Of a DNA stretch of 64,000 nucleotides, positions 45,473 to 59,264 are shown one piece after another. Position 1 is the stretch's first letter. Every line of letters starts with the position of its first letter. Under the pieces are notes generated by a model. It was not told the DNA's origin and did not search any database. It saw only the letters and a list, made by a program, of their open reading frames with translations. Location: the NCBI GenBank assembly GCA_025330725.1, contig JAIWND010000019.1:372001-436000 (forward strand), written 5' to 3'. The stretch is from Chlamydoabsidia padenii. Lineage: Eukaryota; Mucoromycota; Mucoromycetes; Mucorales; Cunninghamellaceae. Both the position numbers and the translations under genes were made by a program.

Positions 45473-48400
45473 CTAGCCCTGAATGTCATCAGCATCATCG
45501 TCCACCTTGTAAAATTGAACCAGTGCTGTCTTTGCTCTGTCACATACATCCAAGGCGGGGTCCTTTATCATTCCTTTCAAAACTGTTTCCACTCCTAATT
45601 CCCGTAGGCGTCGTACACGTTCTGTCACCGCTACAAAAGTATTTTTTTAAAAAAAATCAATGAGTAAAATGGAGGTTAAAGTATGGTTTCCTTTTTACTT
45701 ACCTTCTTCGGCATCATCATTTTCAGCCCATGTCCAATTGAGAATACACCAAACCGCGCCCGATCGAATGTCCGAGTTTTCATGTCCCTAAATAACAAAT
45801 TGTCAGTTAATGTTGTTTAATACATATCATTGAGGGACTTACCAAGTAATGGATGATGCTATTGACAATGTTCGCCCGACTCATCACTATGTTTTTCGGT
45901 TCTTCGGAGCCGCTACACATGTTCACCACAATAAACAAGGCAGTTTCTAGGGTCTTTTAAAGAGACGGTTGTTAGTTATCACTTGGTTTTTTGTTTTTTT
46001 ATCCTTCCTACCGCTTGACTTTGTTCGTCTTCATCCTCGTTATTGTTACCCATACTAGAAGTGACTTGAAGTTTGCTTTCCAGGACATCCAACAAATCAT
46101 CTTGACCAATCCCGTCAATGACATATTCCACATCTTCAACTTGTCCACATATCAGGTTTCGGACAGCATCCATCGCTTGTTCTTGTACGCCAGGTTTGGG
46201 TTCGTGAAGTAGTTCAATCAATGAATCAAAAGTCAATATATCCATCACTGCTTTCTTGGCCGCCAGATCTGCTTTATATAATAGACTTTTGATGGCCCAG
46301 ATACCATTCAGTTGAAGCTGTGGGTCGCTTGATCGACAATATTCGACAAATTTGGTGATTGCGCCAGCATCGATAACAGTCTATTGTAAAATGAGAAATT
46401 ATTATTTGAGGATGATCTTAACTTGTTTGTTCATTACCTTTTTCATGGGTGAGAAGTCCAATGCTAGATTACAAAGTGCAGCACAAGCGGCCGCTTGTAC
46501 AATCACAGAATCATCATGTAACAACTAGTTTTAACATCATCTTTCTTTAATATACACACATGTCATGTTTTCTTCTTGTTTTTTTTTTTTTCTTACCTTG
46601 ATCAAAGGAGGAGCAATTCCAGCATCTACCAGACTTGTCCTTAAATTAGAGACACTTCTTGATAATGATTTGGCACATTGGCAGGCAGCTAGTCGGACAT
46701 TGTGGTGGGTGCTTTGTAGTGCTGATACAACATGAGGAAGGATCTTGTTGTCGATGGCCTACCAAAAAAATAAAAAATAAAAAAGGTGGGGGAAAGATAG
46801 TTAGTGTAGTACTATAAAAAGGCGATAAATGTATTACCTGCGCACGACATTCTTCTTTGAGTAAAGTGGCAGCCGCCAGTGCGATGAGACAATTCTACAA
46901 AATGGGTATCAGTTTCTATTAAAATGATTCGATCATTCACTTTCTTTTCTTTTCTTTTTAATACATACCTCTTTGGTTTTTTCTTTCCGTTTTTCAACAC
47001 TGCCAACCCCAGGAACACCGATTTCTTCATTCTGATTAGAATCCTTGCTTGATACGCTTGCCAATAGTTCTGCCAGTTTAGGGATGGTGTCAGATTCAAA
47101 AGCCGCCTTTTGCATGTCTTCACTGTCCTTGATCAAGTCGGCCAATACCAGAGGAGCTTGTTCTTGGACTTCACCTGTTTCCTCGCTCATCAATCTGACC
47201 AAAGCAGGAAGCACCACAAGGACGATTTCATCGAATGGTTCCGAGAATACATCTGATCGATACAAGTTGGTAAGACTATATAAATAATATCATCTGTTAG
47301 TAAAGTATATGTATGTGTTTTGACGTGATACTTACCATGTAGCAGCAATCAATCGCATATGTGGGCACTTATTCTTGACAAACTCAATCATAGTAGCTGT
47401 AGTGAGTTGATTCGAGTTAAATGCTGTGATCAATATATAAAAGTGTTAGTATATCAACTGATTTTCCGTATTATTATTTTTCGACTTACATTTTGCATGA
47501 ATGATGATTTCGGCCAATTGCGCATTTTCTCGCCCCAAAGTAGATAGCGCATCCAAAGCAGCTTCTTGTGCCTAGTGATAAAAAAAAGAAGTATGAGTAT
47601 CATCATGTCATTATTAACATCATATTCCCGCTTACTTTGATATAGCCACAGTGCAAAAGATTAGTTAAAGCTTGAACTACTCCAGCCGAAGCAAGTTGCA
47701 GTTGTTGTTCATGAGTATCGCAGCATTTGGCAATGATGGTGGCAATGAATTCAGCGATCATTCCAAAAGACAATCCATCCGATGAAGCATTTGGCTGTTG
47801 TTCCCTGACCAGATAAGTTGAAGTGATTTTCAACAAGGCTACAATGCTTTGAAGGTGGCGTTCCTAAAAGATAAAGAAAGAAAAAAATGATTCCATTAGT
47901 CTGGGTTTCAATAATTTCTTCTTTATGTGGGGGTCTCACCGTGAAGATATCGTCCTTGAAGGTGCTGGAGGAAGAGGAGAATATAGCTTTGAGAGCTCTT
48001 GTTGATGCTTCCAATAGTTTCCGCTTCATATGAATTGCCTCCATTTCTGGTACGCCTGGAGGAAGGGCCAACGTTTCCAGTAAGGGTCCTATCGCACCAG
48101 AGGCTACGACTGATGCCACATTTTCGTCTTTACCTATGCAATAAAAGAAATAGTTTAATGCCGGTTTCCATTACATCCCCTCCGCCCCGCCCCCCCCCCC
48201 CACACCTTTTCGTTAATTTATAGTATATTACCGTATGCGATGCTACCGAGAATGGTGACAGCTTGAATTTTGAGATTATAGGCTGATTCAGTGTCTGGTA
48301 AAGTGATATAATCGACCAAACTACAAAAAGACCGAAGGTTTTTTTTATTACCCCGATAGTTAAAGAAGAAGATAGTTAGTAAAATCCACGTAGGCATCCA

Positions 48401-48599
48401 AACACTAAAAAGTGTTATATATGGTTCCTTATTCTATTTTCAGTATTTACCGGTCGACAACTCCAAGTTGTATATAGAGTTCCTTCTTCGTCTTATTGCC
48501 AATAACAGAGTTTTTTATAAAACGTAATGCCTTTAGTCGTCTAGAGTCATCGGAGCAAGAGAGCTCTTTGACAGATTCTTCATATTTTGAGGTGGTCAT
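45473..48599 (-). CDS. Armadillo-repeat protein, ARMC8 / Vid28-Gid5 homologue
   Basis: The start is ATG 48599 (MTTSKYEESVKELSCSDD); about thirteen exons end at TAG 45473. The whole product is armadillo-type helical repeats: AVTILGSIAYGKDENVASVV, VVQALTNLLHCGYIK, SVIVQAAACAALCNLALDFS, LQLNGIWAIKSLLYKADLAA, GVQEQAMDAVRNLICGQ, and SDIRSGAVWCILNWTW near the end. That order, and the conserved NGIWALKNL-like and WCILNL-like segments, are those of ARMC8, the subunit that docks substrate receptors in the GID/CTLH ubiquitin ligase. About 750 residues, near the family size. Confidence 0.88.
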
Positions 48600-48832
48600 G
48601 TTGCTTCAATAGTTTAAAGAAGAAGAAGAATGGATTTAGGGATGAGGGAATGGTGAGAGTAGTGTAATGATAATAAAAAGAGAAGAAGTGAAAAAAAAAA
48701 AGTAAAAGAGAGAGGTAAAGTGAAGAATTTTAAATCCCGTCGCTTTACATCGAAAAAGTCACACCAATCAAAAAAGTAAAAAAAAGGCAAGACAATGATT
48801 TATTGGCATAACATTATAAAGTAATAGCTAAT

Positions 48833-49968
48833 CTAAGAGTCTATATCATTGCAGGGTTTATGTTTCTTGAATAAGCGTAGAGCATTAAGGGTTGTCTGAT
48901 TCATCTGGTTATTATCCAATTAAAAAGAGTAAATTTAGTATAAAACGCATGAATCACATTCCTCTCCTCCCCCCCCCCTTTTTTTTTTTTTTCTTTACCA
49001 CTGTTTTGATAGGTATCGATTTAATCCGAGCTATTTCTTGAGCAGATATCTTGATATTTTTTGGTTCATTGTCGACACCTTTTTCAGGACCTAACGCAGG
49101 GGAATCTGATTCCAATAAGAGAAAGTTCATAGGTAGTGCATTAGCCAAGGATTCCTTTTGAGGTGATCGAATGATGGATGGAGGTATCGAGAAATAGTAA
49201 CCGTATTCTTCTACTGCTTTCTTAGCATAACTTAATCTATATCATTTATAAAAAATACAAGTGTTAATTACTTGGATTATACACCTTTTGTTGGTTTCCT
49301 TCAAACTATACTTACTTTCCATCAAAAGCATGCATGTTTACAAGCGTCGCACCACATTCATAAAGTATAGCCAGAGCATAATGACCTGCAGATCTGAATT
49401 AAAAAAAGAAGGTCATTACTAGTAAAATATAGATCATTTGTATTACCTAGAGTGGACATTGACTGGTAGGTCTGCTTTTACTGCCAGCTCCACCTGAGCT
49501 CGAAATATGTCACTTTGGACCTGTCGAAGTGCCTTTTCATCCAGTCCGCCATTATTTGAGTTTTGTTGTATGGTGTGTCTTGAAAAGTCCAATCCTACTA
49601 GATGAATTAAACAAAAGTCCTTAGTAAGCGATCCATCCAAGGTCATGTTATGCACACTTACTTTCACCAACACAAACTATCGACCGATCAGTAATGGCCT
49701 TTTCCAATATGGGCTTGAATGCAAACCAATCGTCCATCGTCACCGAGCGTTCAGAATCAGACAAATATTGCACAGGATGTAGTCCAAGAGAAGGCCAGAC
49801 CATGCCGTCAGACTGGCAAGCCAAGTTCAAAACGTCATGAGCATCATGGATGGTTTCCGATACGCTAATGATATGTTCTACGCCGTCTTGTTTTGCTGAG
49901 GTGAGGAGTGAGTGGAATTTATGTGTGTCAAAGTTTTTACTTGTAATATGAGCGTGTACATCAATCAT
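48833..49968 (-). CDS. TatD-family metal-dependent hydrolase (TATDN3-like)
   Basis: Starts MIDVHAHITSKNFDTHK, with the metal-binding HxH. Later ligands are seen in VCVGEVGLDFS (Glu), LPVNVHSRSAGHY (His), LVNMHAFDGK (His) and LLESDSPALGPEKG (Asp). About 300 residues in six exons, ending RLFKKHKPCNDIDS. TatD proteins are phosphoesterase/DNase enzymes; the short HAH entry motif and LGP segment match the TATDN3 branch. The physiological substrate is uncertain. A CGCGATTTGAAAAAT motif lies about 80 bases upstream. Confidence 0.92.
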
Positions 49969-50332
49969 TGGTGTCTATCCACTAATTAAGAAGAAGAAGA
50001 AAAAGAAGAAAAGGTGAGAAAAAAAAAAAAGGATATTTTTATTTTTCAAATCGCGCTGATTTCATCACAGCGAATTTTCAAATTTAAAAAAAAAATGCAT
50101 GCTATCACTAAAACGAGTTACAAAACCGCAAGATTTTATAATAAATGCGTATTATATTGGAAGAAGAAATGAGAGAGAATTAATACTTAGTGTAATCCGG
50201 GGATCTTCACACCAGCTATATAGCCCATTGGCAAACTTAACTACAACAGCCAATCGGATCATCAGCCGGTTCGGTGTTTGAATTTTGACAAGGTGCTATA
50301 TATACTAAATTTTATTTTTCATATCATCAGAA

Positions 50333-50405
50333 GCCGTGATGGCGTAATGGCTATCGCATCGGATTGCAGATCCGCAGGTTCCCGGTTCGAATCCGGGTCG
50401 CGGCT
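50333..50405 (+). tRNA. tRNA-Cys (anticodon GCA), no intron
   Basis: The acceptor stem GCCGTGA pairs with TCGCGGC (one G-T pair), the anticodon loop is TTGCAGA, and the T arm CCCGG-TTCGAAT-CCGGG is perfect. The B box GGTTCGAATCC is present. The 73-base tRNA includes the discriminator T; CCA is not encoded. A T-run at 50410-50416 serves as the Pol III terminator. Confidence 0.97.
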
Positions 50406-53385
50406 TTCTTTTTTTGGCTCTTTCAATGCGGGTTTTTAATTTTATTTTCCTGTTTTGGTGGTTGTGAGTAACATGGCATTTCTATTTTTTTTGACCATGT
50501 TGTTGCTACTTTTTTTTTGTTCAAGTTGAACTATTTTTTTTGAATACAGTAAGGAGAGAGAAACCAGTCGTATTGGGGTTTACACATTCATCTTATACTT
50601 TTAAGCGTTAAAAAGATGACAAGTGAAGTAAAGGAGGTCCTCAAAGGATTGTATATTGGCATGGAGGGTAAAAAAAAGAAAAAGTAACATAGTCTTTGGT
50701 AAACAGAGGGTTTACTGATTAAAGAGTATGCTAAGGTTAATTTTATACTCACATAATATAAGAGTGGTTCTTCATTGAGCAAGCCGACCTGAATCTGCAA
50801 AATGATATTTTCAAATGCCGCTCCAAAATTTGGGTGCATTGTCGAAAACCAATTTTCCCATTTCTTCCTCTCTTTTTACACTCCATTCTACTTTTTGCTC
50901 CTTCTTTTGCAACACCACAAAAGAATAAACGAGATATTAAAAAACTCAGGTACATGCAGCTAACAATCCATTAGCATTTTTGGTATAAAAAAAAAACCCC
51001 TCGGCAATGAATAAAGTACATCTTCACAACAACAACAACAAGGAAAGTATGACGTTGGATGGGCGTTGAGTCTTAGGGTTTGGAATAACTAGTGGGGTAT
51101 GTATATTGTAATGATAACAGAGGTAAGTGCGTATCATGTAAAAATAACACCAGTAGGAAAATGGATTGACCAATTGGGCTTACTACATTATTTGTGTTAG
51201 ATCTACCACCAACTTCATGAATAGATTATATACTCTTTGCTGTACAACAACAACAATGGTGCTGGTGTCTTAACGTTTGTGTATATATGACTTCTGACCT
51301 TTTGCATGGGGGACCCTGGTGACCTTAAAACGGCTTTTGGCAGCCAATCAACTTGTATAGATTAGTAATACCATCATTACCGTTGTTTATACTTTTTAGA
51401 CTAGATTATTTATTACTGTTTAAACAATAAAACCATATATCTTCTTTATCCTTATCTTTGAATGGTATAGTCTAAGTTCTGTAGTCTTCTTTTCTCTTTT
51501 TACGTCAAAATGATATAACAGGGCTTGGACACAATGAAGTCTTGATTGAATAGAACAATTATCGTGAACTAGATCCTAATACACGTGATTGATTCTACAA
51601 TGCTATGTTAATGACTCCCATACAAAGAAGAATGGAATCGTGGTGTTTGTTAGCTTGACAATATATCAAAGGGGGAACAAATGCAATTCCATTAAGGAGA
51701 TTTCAATACATTCTGTCAAGAAAGAACGAGAATTTTTGTTAATGAAGAGCTTTAGTGATTATGACACACCAGTTTATTTCAAGGTCTATATCCTTTTACC
51801 CCTTTCTTCCCCTTTTGGGCAATGTCCTCCTCCTTTTTTACTCCCTCTATCCTTTTTTTCTTTCCACCCGAATGAACCTGACAGCTACAACTGTCGTCAG
51901 TGCAATAAACTCCTCTTTTTGCCCACATTCGACTCTATACAACACCATTCATGCTAGACCCAATCAAATAGTTGAATAATTCAAATCCCGATTTTTTTCT
52001 TGGGTAAGTCCGTGGCGGGGTTCTCCTTTTTTTTTTTCACCCCCTCTTCTCTTCCCCTTTTCCACAATGGATCATTTTGTTTAACTGATCACTACAGTCA
52101 TGGATCGCCACAAAGAGGATAGCACCAAACAACTTATCAACTCATCCCTTCAAAGCAACGATGCCAAGAAATCACCAAAGATGAAAAACCGACAATTGGA
52201 CAAATGAACTGATTACCTTATTTATGATGGACGACCGATCAAGTGCTTCTACTATGCAGACTCGCTTATTATGACGGTTATAATTGCAAGCGACTGTGTA
52301 TTTATGATAAAGGTAATAATAGTATGGCAGGATAATATGCACGGCGATACGTTGGTACCTGGCTGGGCTCTGCAGGACCAAGATAAGGCTGAGTCGGTCA
52401 TCACTGAAACAGCTCTTGGCGGGATTTTTTATTTTATTTTATGCAAATCTGAACTTGGTATACACCTGAATCTTTTTGAATTGATATGAATTTAAATGGA
52501 TGATCCATCTCTCGGTAATCTCATTGATTGTAAGTATACACATACATCTATTTATAAACATCATAGGCCTCTTTATGCTAATTTGGGTTAAAAATCAAAA
52601 ATGAAAACTGTAACGGTCTGCGAACAGGGTCCCAAGATGTTTCTGGTGGTAATCATAAATATCGGTTTACTTGGCTTGGTTTAGATTAGTATATAATCCT
52701 ACAGTATACTTTTTTATATATTGTTTTGTTTTACCCTATAATAATAATAAAAAAAAACTTTATTACCCCACATTAGACTCATTTTTTGATTGCTGTTGAA
52801 ATGATCACGGTGATGATTCTGAAATCAAAAAAGTTGGTGTCATTGTTGTTGGAATGCCATCACTTGGAGCTATAGTTCTTTTTGAAAAATGTCTCGTTGT
52901 GAAGCTAATTGTTCTTTTATGTCAAACCCTCATAACAAAGAAGTCAATGTGACAGTTAGTATGATCAGATGAACAAGTCTAATATTTTTGTTCAAAGGTG
53001 TTCAAGCTTATCCCCCCTTTTTTTCTTTCATTCTAACAGAGTCTTGTTGTTTGTTGCCATGTCCTGATTTGGCAAGGAATGAAAAAAAAAAAAAAAGATG
53101 CGGAGTTTCTAAAAATATAAACCAGCCAGTAAAGAAATGATTGCATGAACCCGTTCCTTTAAAGATAGATAGACAGGCAGTCATCATTCATGGTGTTGTG
53201 GCATATAATTCCAAAACAAGACAGATGACATCAAGGACATACACCTGAATAATAAAAAAAGGGATATTGAAATATTTTGAATTAGGAGGATAATCATATA
53301 TATAAAACCAATCTCTCTCTCTCTCTCTCTCTCTTTTTCCTTTTTTCCTTTCCTCCATACCTCAATCAAGTGGTTCTTTCTTATT
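50406..53385. other. Three-kilobase gene-poor region
   Basis: No intact gene is supported. It holds two further copies of the promoter-like motif (50806-50822 and 51976-51992), AATAAA-type sites (near 51427, 52748), a decayed coding trace after 52067 (separate entry), and a (TC)n run at 53311-53333 just before the F-box gene. The minus-strand ORF from 50839 overlaps the motif and is probably not real. Confidence 0.45.
52067..52320 (+). pseudogene. Decayed small gene, unknown product
   Basis: A promoter-motif copy (TTCAAATCCCGAT, 51980) and a CT-rich leader precede ATG 52067, which stops after five codons. A second ATG at 52100 reads 35 codons (MDRHKEDSTKQLINSS...) to a TGA; the same frame continues afterwards as TDYLIYDGRPIKCFYYADSL. 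This looks like an old gene with a nonsense change and later frame damage. No family recognised. Confidence 0.35.
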
Positions 53386-54578
53386 ATGCATCATTCTTAT
53401 ATACAAGTCTTACCAGACGAATTGATACTTTCGATCTTTAATTACCTTAAACAAGACAATCATCTTGATCTGGTACCCATTTCAAAGTAAGTCAATTCAT
53501 CTTGTCGGAGATTCACCTTGTTCCTGATTTTTTTCTCTCTTCTTACTTTAGCTCATGCCGTCGATTCAAAAGGCTAGCTAGCGATCATCTGTTATGGAAC
53601 GAGTGGGTGGTCATGGATACATCATCCTCATTGTCAAGTGGTATGATTAGACTTCCATTGTCATCATCGTCACACAAGGACTATCAGGCAAGAGAAATAG
53701 CTTTGGTGGATCCAACCAAGACTGGCCTCTGGGCTCTTAAAGACCTCTTGGATCAGAATGACCAGCGTATCCCTGTAGCTCTTTCCATTTTCACTAATCA
53801 TTCATCAGACTATTGGTCAATGCTGATTGGTCAACCCAATACTTTCAAATCCATTTCGATCTTGCCCCTACATCACTCTAGTCCGCCGGCATCATCATTG
53901 TCCATACCAACACTCTTGGCATCATCACCAATGCCCGCCATTTTAAATCCCGCCATTTCAAATCCAGATCAGCTTACCCCTTATCAAGTGTCAGATTATC
54001 ATCCTGCTGCCGTCGATCCTTCATCCATGTGCGATTTCATTGAAAGGATGCATTCTCGATTGGAACTGTTTACCTTTCCTTTATTATCACTGCATGAGTT
54101 AATTAACACATCTATGATGTTCCCCAAGGTGCATACTCTCAATGTCGGCTTGAGCGCGTTCCCCACTTCTTTATCGGGACTTGTAATTAATAACGGCGAT
54201 GATGATACCCATTTAATAGACTGGTCAAAAGTAAAACACACCTTTCCAAATCTGCAAGACTTGACCCTTCATCCATTGTCATCAACTGACATGAAGGAAT
54301 TCTGGAAAACCATTCGATCTTTATGGGCAGCACAAAACTTGTTTCCCTGGCTACATTCCATGACTATCCAAACCAATGACTCGGCTTCTTTTCTGACTTA
54401 CCCCATTAATGACAACCCATTATCTCCATCATCCTTGGCCAATCATCTTGAATTTGAAACTCTTAATCCACAAAGTAATATCACAAAGGATGAAATCATT
54501 GCCACTTTATCAAGGTTAAAGGACCTTACCCGTATTAACACCGGTTCCTGGGACATTGTAGCTTTAGATCAACTATAA
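53386..54578 (+). CDS. F-box protein with divergent C-terminal part
   Basis: Exons 53386-53486 and 53552-54578 join as PISN|SCRRF; 375 residues. The N-terminal F-box reads VLPDELILSIFNYLKQDNH followed by LVPISNSCRRFKRLASDHLLW, close to the consensus. The rest has leucine-rich-repeat-like steps (PKVHTLNVGLSAFPTSL, FPNLQDLTLHPL, LHSMTIQ), so it may be a degenerate LRR that binds substrates of an SCF ubiquitin ligase. The target is unknown. The start at 53386 restores the F-box, which is lost if only the second exon is read. Confidence 0.85.
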
Positions 54579-55685
54579 CCATAATAATAGGCTTCTTTAT
54601 TTCTTCTTCTTCTGTATATAATAATGATAATCAAATAAACTACTTTAAACTACAACTATCTAAATCGACCGGCACCGCATGATCACTACATTTACAAGTA
54701 TTATTGTTTGAGGTCCGTCTTCCTATGTCTAGTCTATAGCCTGTTTGTTGGTGTCATTGTTTTTGTTTAGAGTTGGTAAATAATGAGCGGTGGATGATTG
54801 TCTATAGGACCCTAGATATAAAGTGTAGAGTAGAGTAAAAAGTTAGTGTGAGATAACCCCACCCCACATTCAACAATCATTACAAACACCATGTTTCCTT
54901 ACCCAGTGTTGTGGTCATGTAGTAAAAGCTACCTTTATCACCTTGTTGTTTGCGTAGCATTATGGGCTGTCCTACAATCCCAAATCCCAGAACAAGCAAA
55001 ATACTGTACTTTACTTGTTATTATTTTTTGTTGTTCCAAGTTATCTGTATGTAGTGTTAGTGTAAATGTGTTGATGGGACTTCATTTAATGAGAGAAAGA
55101 GAGAGAGAGAGAGAGAGGTGGAAAAAAAAAAAAGGCAAGTTCCGGCGGACACTTTTTTTTTTTTTTTTTTTTTTTTTGATGATCGTCATCGGGATCTGAA
55201 ATTTCTTTTTTCATGCAAACAAACAAAACGGAACTTTTTTTTTTTTTTTTTTTTTTTTCTTTTTTGACAGATGGCCCTCAATATCAAAAAAGGGTATAAA
55301 AGAAAAGGGATAAAAGTCTTATGACTTGGTTAATGAACATTGAATCTCGATGGTTGTGTGGATAAATGATGACATAAATATCCAACGCAGTGTTACGTAC
55401 ATACTAATGTGTATTATCGATAACCTGTCATGGTTCCAGTTACAAATCAATACCACATCATACCTCTTTCTTATTGTCATCATCATTACTATTCAATAGG
55501 TCTCATATCTGACGTTTACATTGCAATAATAAAGATGATATTTTAATTTACCTATTAAGTTTCCGATTTACGTTTTTCTTTCACTTTCCTTTCCTTTCCT
55601 TTTTTCTCTTTCCCCACCCCTTTTGTGTATATGTTAAAGTGATATTCTCTGTCTCAGCACCACAAAGGATCACTTTATTTATACT
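54579..55685. other. Intergenic region with homopolymers and simple repeats
   Basis: Holds AATAAACTAC near 54635, a (GA)n run at 55088-55108, two T-runs of 20 or more (55153-55177 and 55234-55258), a CATCGGGATCTGAAATTTC variant of the promoter motif near 55187, and CT-rich sequence leading to the RhoGEF start. The 102-codon ORF at 54891 runs into these repeats and is not supported. Confidence 0.45.
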
Positions 55686-58600
55686 ATGACCAAAGAACTT
55701 TTACATACAAAACTCAACTTGTTCTCGTCTAAAACCAGAGCAAGTTCGGAAAATGAGTTGGTAGCCTCACCACCCGTTTTGGAATCCACATCATCGGAAT
55801 TTGAAATTCGGACAGTGGATAAAAGTTCACTGGCTGCTGGCGATTCTTTTCTTCTTTCTTCTTCCCGCCCTTCACAAAGCGACGATCAGGAATCGTCTCG
55901 ATCCATATTCTCTCTCAATCTACGGAAAAGGAAACCTATCAAACCACGCTCATCATCTTCTCACCAATCCATTGACGGTACTGCAACAACAAAACAACAA
56001 CAACATGCGTCTCTCCTTCATGGGAAAGGACATTATGATGATACAACAGTCGACTCTAATATCACTACCATAACAGGTGTCAACAGCAATGTATCCGACA
56101 TGGAAAAGTCACCAAGAAACAGCAACAGTAAAGACATTAAGGATTTAACTTCCGAGACGTCGTCAGTAGAAGATCCTTACCATCACCATTATCGCCATTT
56201 GCAACAACAAACACCATTAATGTCCAACACTGATATAGCACGCATCACAAGAGCTCTTAACTCTTCAGATCATATCAATAGCAACCACAATACTGAAGAT
56301 GTTAATCTGGCGGTACCTGCAAACATGAATCCTGTTTCTCGGTTATTGGAATACTCAGAGGCGACAATGGAGGCGTGTGAAGTCTTGGGTCGAACAGTGG
56401 TACAAAGTGTGGATTCTTGCACCATTCATACTTTTCTGGATGCCTTCCTCTTACAGAATCCAATGCCTTTACCAAAAATCAAAACAGGTTGGACTAGACA
56501 TCAATCTGGCTACTCATCACCACCACTCGCCAAATCCTCTTCCATCAGTTTATCATCTGACGATCAATCCAATCAAATCTCACCTTCTTCCACCATGACA
56601 CCAGGAGTACAAGGCAACACATCTCAACCTCCTATACCAGGCTCACCTACTGCGTCTCCTTTGACTTTGATTGATTCACCTACGACCTTGATTGAAAGCA
56701 CCACTGTCACGAAAAAGGGGTCCTTTTTGACCAAACTCAAACCGTCAGATCGGCAACAACAGCAACAGATTAAATATACAACGCCTGTCTCAGCCTCGTC
56801 TTCATCATCATCACTGGAATTGGATCGGTCTCGCGTCACTTTGGATCTCTCTTTATCGATGCGACGGAAAAATGCGATCAAAGAATTGATGCAGACAGAG
56901 TCTAAATATCTGGATGATCTACGTGTCTTGGTCACGGTAAGTAAAATAACAAACACTTAAAATCACTTGTTAACATCCTTCTCTATATATTTCATATAGC
57001 ACTTTTTTGAAATCATTAAGGATGCCAAATGTATCACACGCGAACAAAGAAAGCTGATTATGCGGAATGGGGAAGCTATTTTACGATTCCAAGAAAAATT
57101 TGCCGAAGCCTTGGAATATGCTCATGGATACGATCACGTCAAGCACCAACTCTCTGTCACTCCCAATGTTAAAAACATTGCCCAATGCTTCATTAACTGG
57201 GTAAGTCATTCACTCACTAACAATGAAGGGAACCAAATCACTCACATTTGTATTATTAGGGCCCACGATTCGATATCTATATGGACTATTGTGTTGGACA
57301 AGACAAGGCAGTGGATGTTTATCGGCATCTCTTGGAAACCAATGATGCATTTTCAAATTTGATGGAAAAGACACATAGCTTCCTTCGAGTGTCTCTTGGT
57401 TTTGGCTTGGGTAGTAAACTATCCTTTGATGATTATTTGATAACGGTAAAAAAAAAAAAAAAAAAGTAAATCTGTGCGTGGGTCTTTATTTGTGGAATCA
57501 ATCTTCTCACTTATATATATATAGCCATTTCAAAGGGTATTTAGGTATCGCTTAATGCTCCAATCTATCAGTAAAACGTCAAAAGCTGGATCGGATGAAA
57601 CAGCGGAACTTAAAAAAGCTCAGGATGTGATGCATGATATTGCCACCAGACTCAACACTGCAAAATCAAGACTAGAGGCTGAAAAGAAGACTGGGTTGTT
57701 TTTGGCAAGACTAAAAAGCGATTGGGTAAAACTTCCCTCTCCACTAAAAGGTCCAATGACTCACATATATATATATATATATATATATTTAATATTGTAG
57801 ACGATTCCTCGGCGTTGGCATAGTACTCTCGGACCATGTGTTTTGATTGGCACTTTGGAAGTTCGTCAAGTTAAGGATGGTCGAAAGCCCAAACGGTATG
57901 GATGTGCTCTCTTTGGAACATATATGATTATTGTCAAGGCCAAGAAAGGCAAAACATATTATGAACCTCGTCATTGGTTTCCTCTTCGTATGTTTGAATT
58001 GGAAAACACCGAGGATATTGATGGTAAGTTTAACATACAACTGTTATCTCTTTGTCTATCTACTTTTACTGATCTTTATTTATTTTAGGATCGATGACTC
58101 ATGCATGGAAACTTTATAATGGACAACATGCGATTGAATTTGGGGCCATGTGTGAACAAGAAAAACATATCTGGTTGGTGGAACTACGAAAGGCTATTGA
58201 CGAATCGAAAGCTCAATACGAAACACACCTATGGGACACTCAAAACCGGGGAAACATTATTGAACAGCTCTTTGTATCATCATTCGACCAAGTTGACAAC
58301 AAATCACAACACTCCTCACCTGCATCCAACATATCATCCCTCGCCAGTCCACGAAGTGTTATTTCTCTACAAGATCCCATCAGTGCACACAGTAAATCAA
58401 CTCGGGTATCGAAACTCTTCTTTCCACTCCAACAAAATCATCATCACCAAGGGGTAGCAGGTACTACTACTACTACAATGAACGATCCGTTGGAATGTTC
58501 AACACCTTCCTCCATCACACCAACAACCACTGATATAACAGCTATCACCACCATGTACCCGAATTTGAAACACCTTGTCACTCAACATCATTACCCCAAC

Positions 58601-59008
58601 CTGAAGGTGCCAGTGTTACCCATCGATACCTCTTTACCCCCTACCAATACAAGTCAATCCTCTTTTTTACGACAATCTCAATCAAGTATGAATGATCTCC
58701 GTGAATTCTTCCACTCGAATGTGGCTGGTAAATGGTCCCAACGAAAATATACTCAATATCAAACTCGACGTGTGGCGGTGGACGCCAAGTTTGAAGATGT
58801 ATCCACCACACCTATTCTCACTGCACGATCTCAAGCTAGACAAGATCGAAAGGGCTCTTTTGAACAATGGAGAAGAAGATCTACTCTGGTTGATGACACT
58901 AACAATTATCATGCTTACTCACAGAGTCAACCATCGGGATTAAGTTCTTTTGGTACGCCTCGGTCAACTAGCACGCCTCGGTCTACTGGTACTCCTCGTT
59001 ATGGTTGA
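55686..59008 (+). CDS. Rho guanine nucleotide exchange factor (DH-PH) with long disordered arms
   Basis: Exon 1 (55686-56937) encodes about 400 residues of Ser/Gln/Asn-rich disordered sequence and the start of the DH domain (RKNAIKELMQTESKYLDDLR, the CR1 motif). The following exons complete the DH domain (EQRKLIMRNGEAIL, PRFDIYMDYCVGQDKA and the CR3 helix PFQRVFRYRLMLQSI), then a PH domain (GPCVLIGTLEVRQVKDG to HIWLVELRKAI). The C-terminal 250 residues are low complexity and end in a repeated (STPRSTG)-like tail. DH domains load GTP onto Rho/Cdc42 for actin and polarity control. The paralogue group is not clear. Confidence 0.9.
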
Positions 59009-59264
59009 TTTGCCCACTCCCACCCCCCCCCTTTACCCACTATTTATTATTTAGTTTTTTTTTTTTTAATACTTCACACTCTCTCTTTTAATTGCCTTTA
59101 CCTTCTTCTACAATAAAATGTACAAATGTTTTACCTTCTCTGTATGCAAAAAGCGACCAGGCTAAAATTAAAACGCCGCCTTGAAACAAGCGGAAAATAG
59201 ATTGTATTTTTTTTTTCTCTTCTTATTCTTCTTCTCTATCTACTAATTAACTATACTAAACCTA

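Noticed and set aside
50588..50955. Minus-strand ORFs starting at 50839 and 50955
   Set aside because: The 50839 start lies upstream of a promoter-motif copy, and the rest is low-complexity; no homology recognised.
51589..51979. Two overlapping ORFs of 122 and 74 codons
   Set aside because: Composition is pyrimidine-tract-like, and no protein features are visible in either frame.
53941..53965. Promoter-like motif TTTTAAATCCCGCC inside the F-box coding region
   Set aside because: It lies in the middle of an exon and encodes ordinary residues; probably coincidence, although it was noted when building the motif list.
54891..55199. 102-codon ORF with Arg-Glu repeats and poly-Phe
   Set aside because: It is open only because of a (GA)n run and a T-run; no recognisable features.
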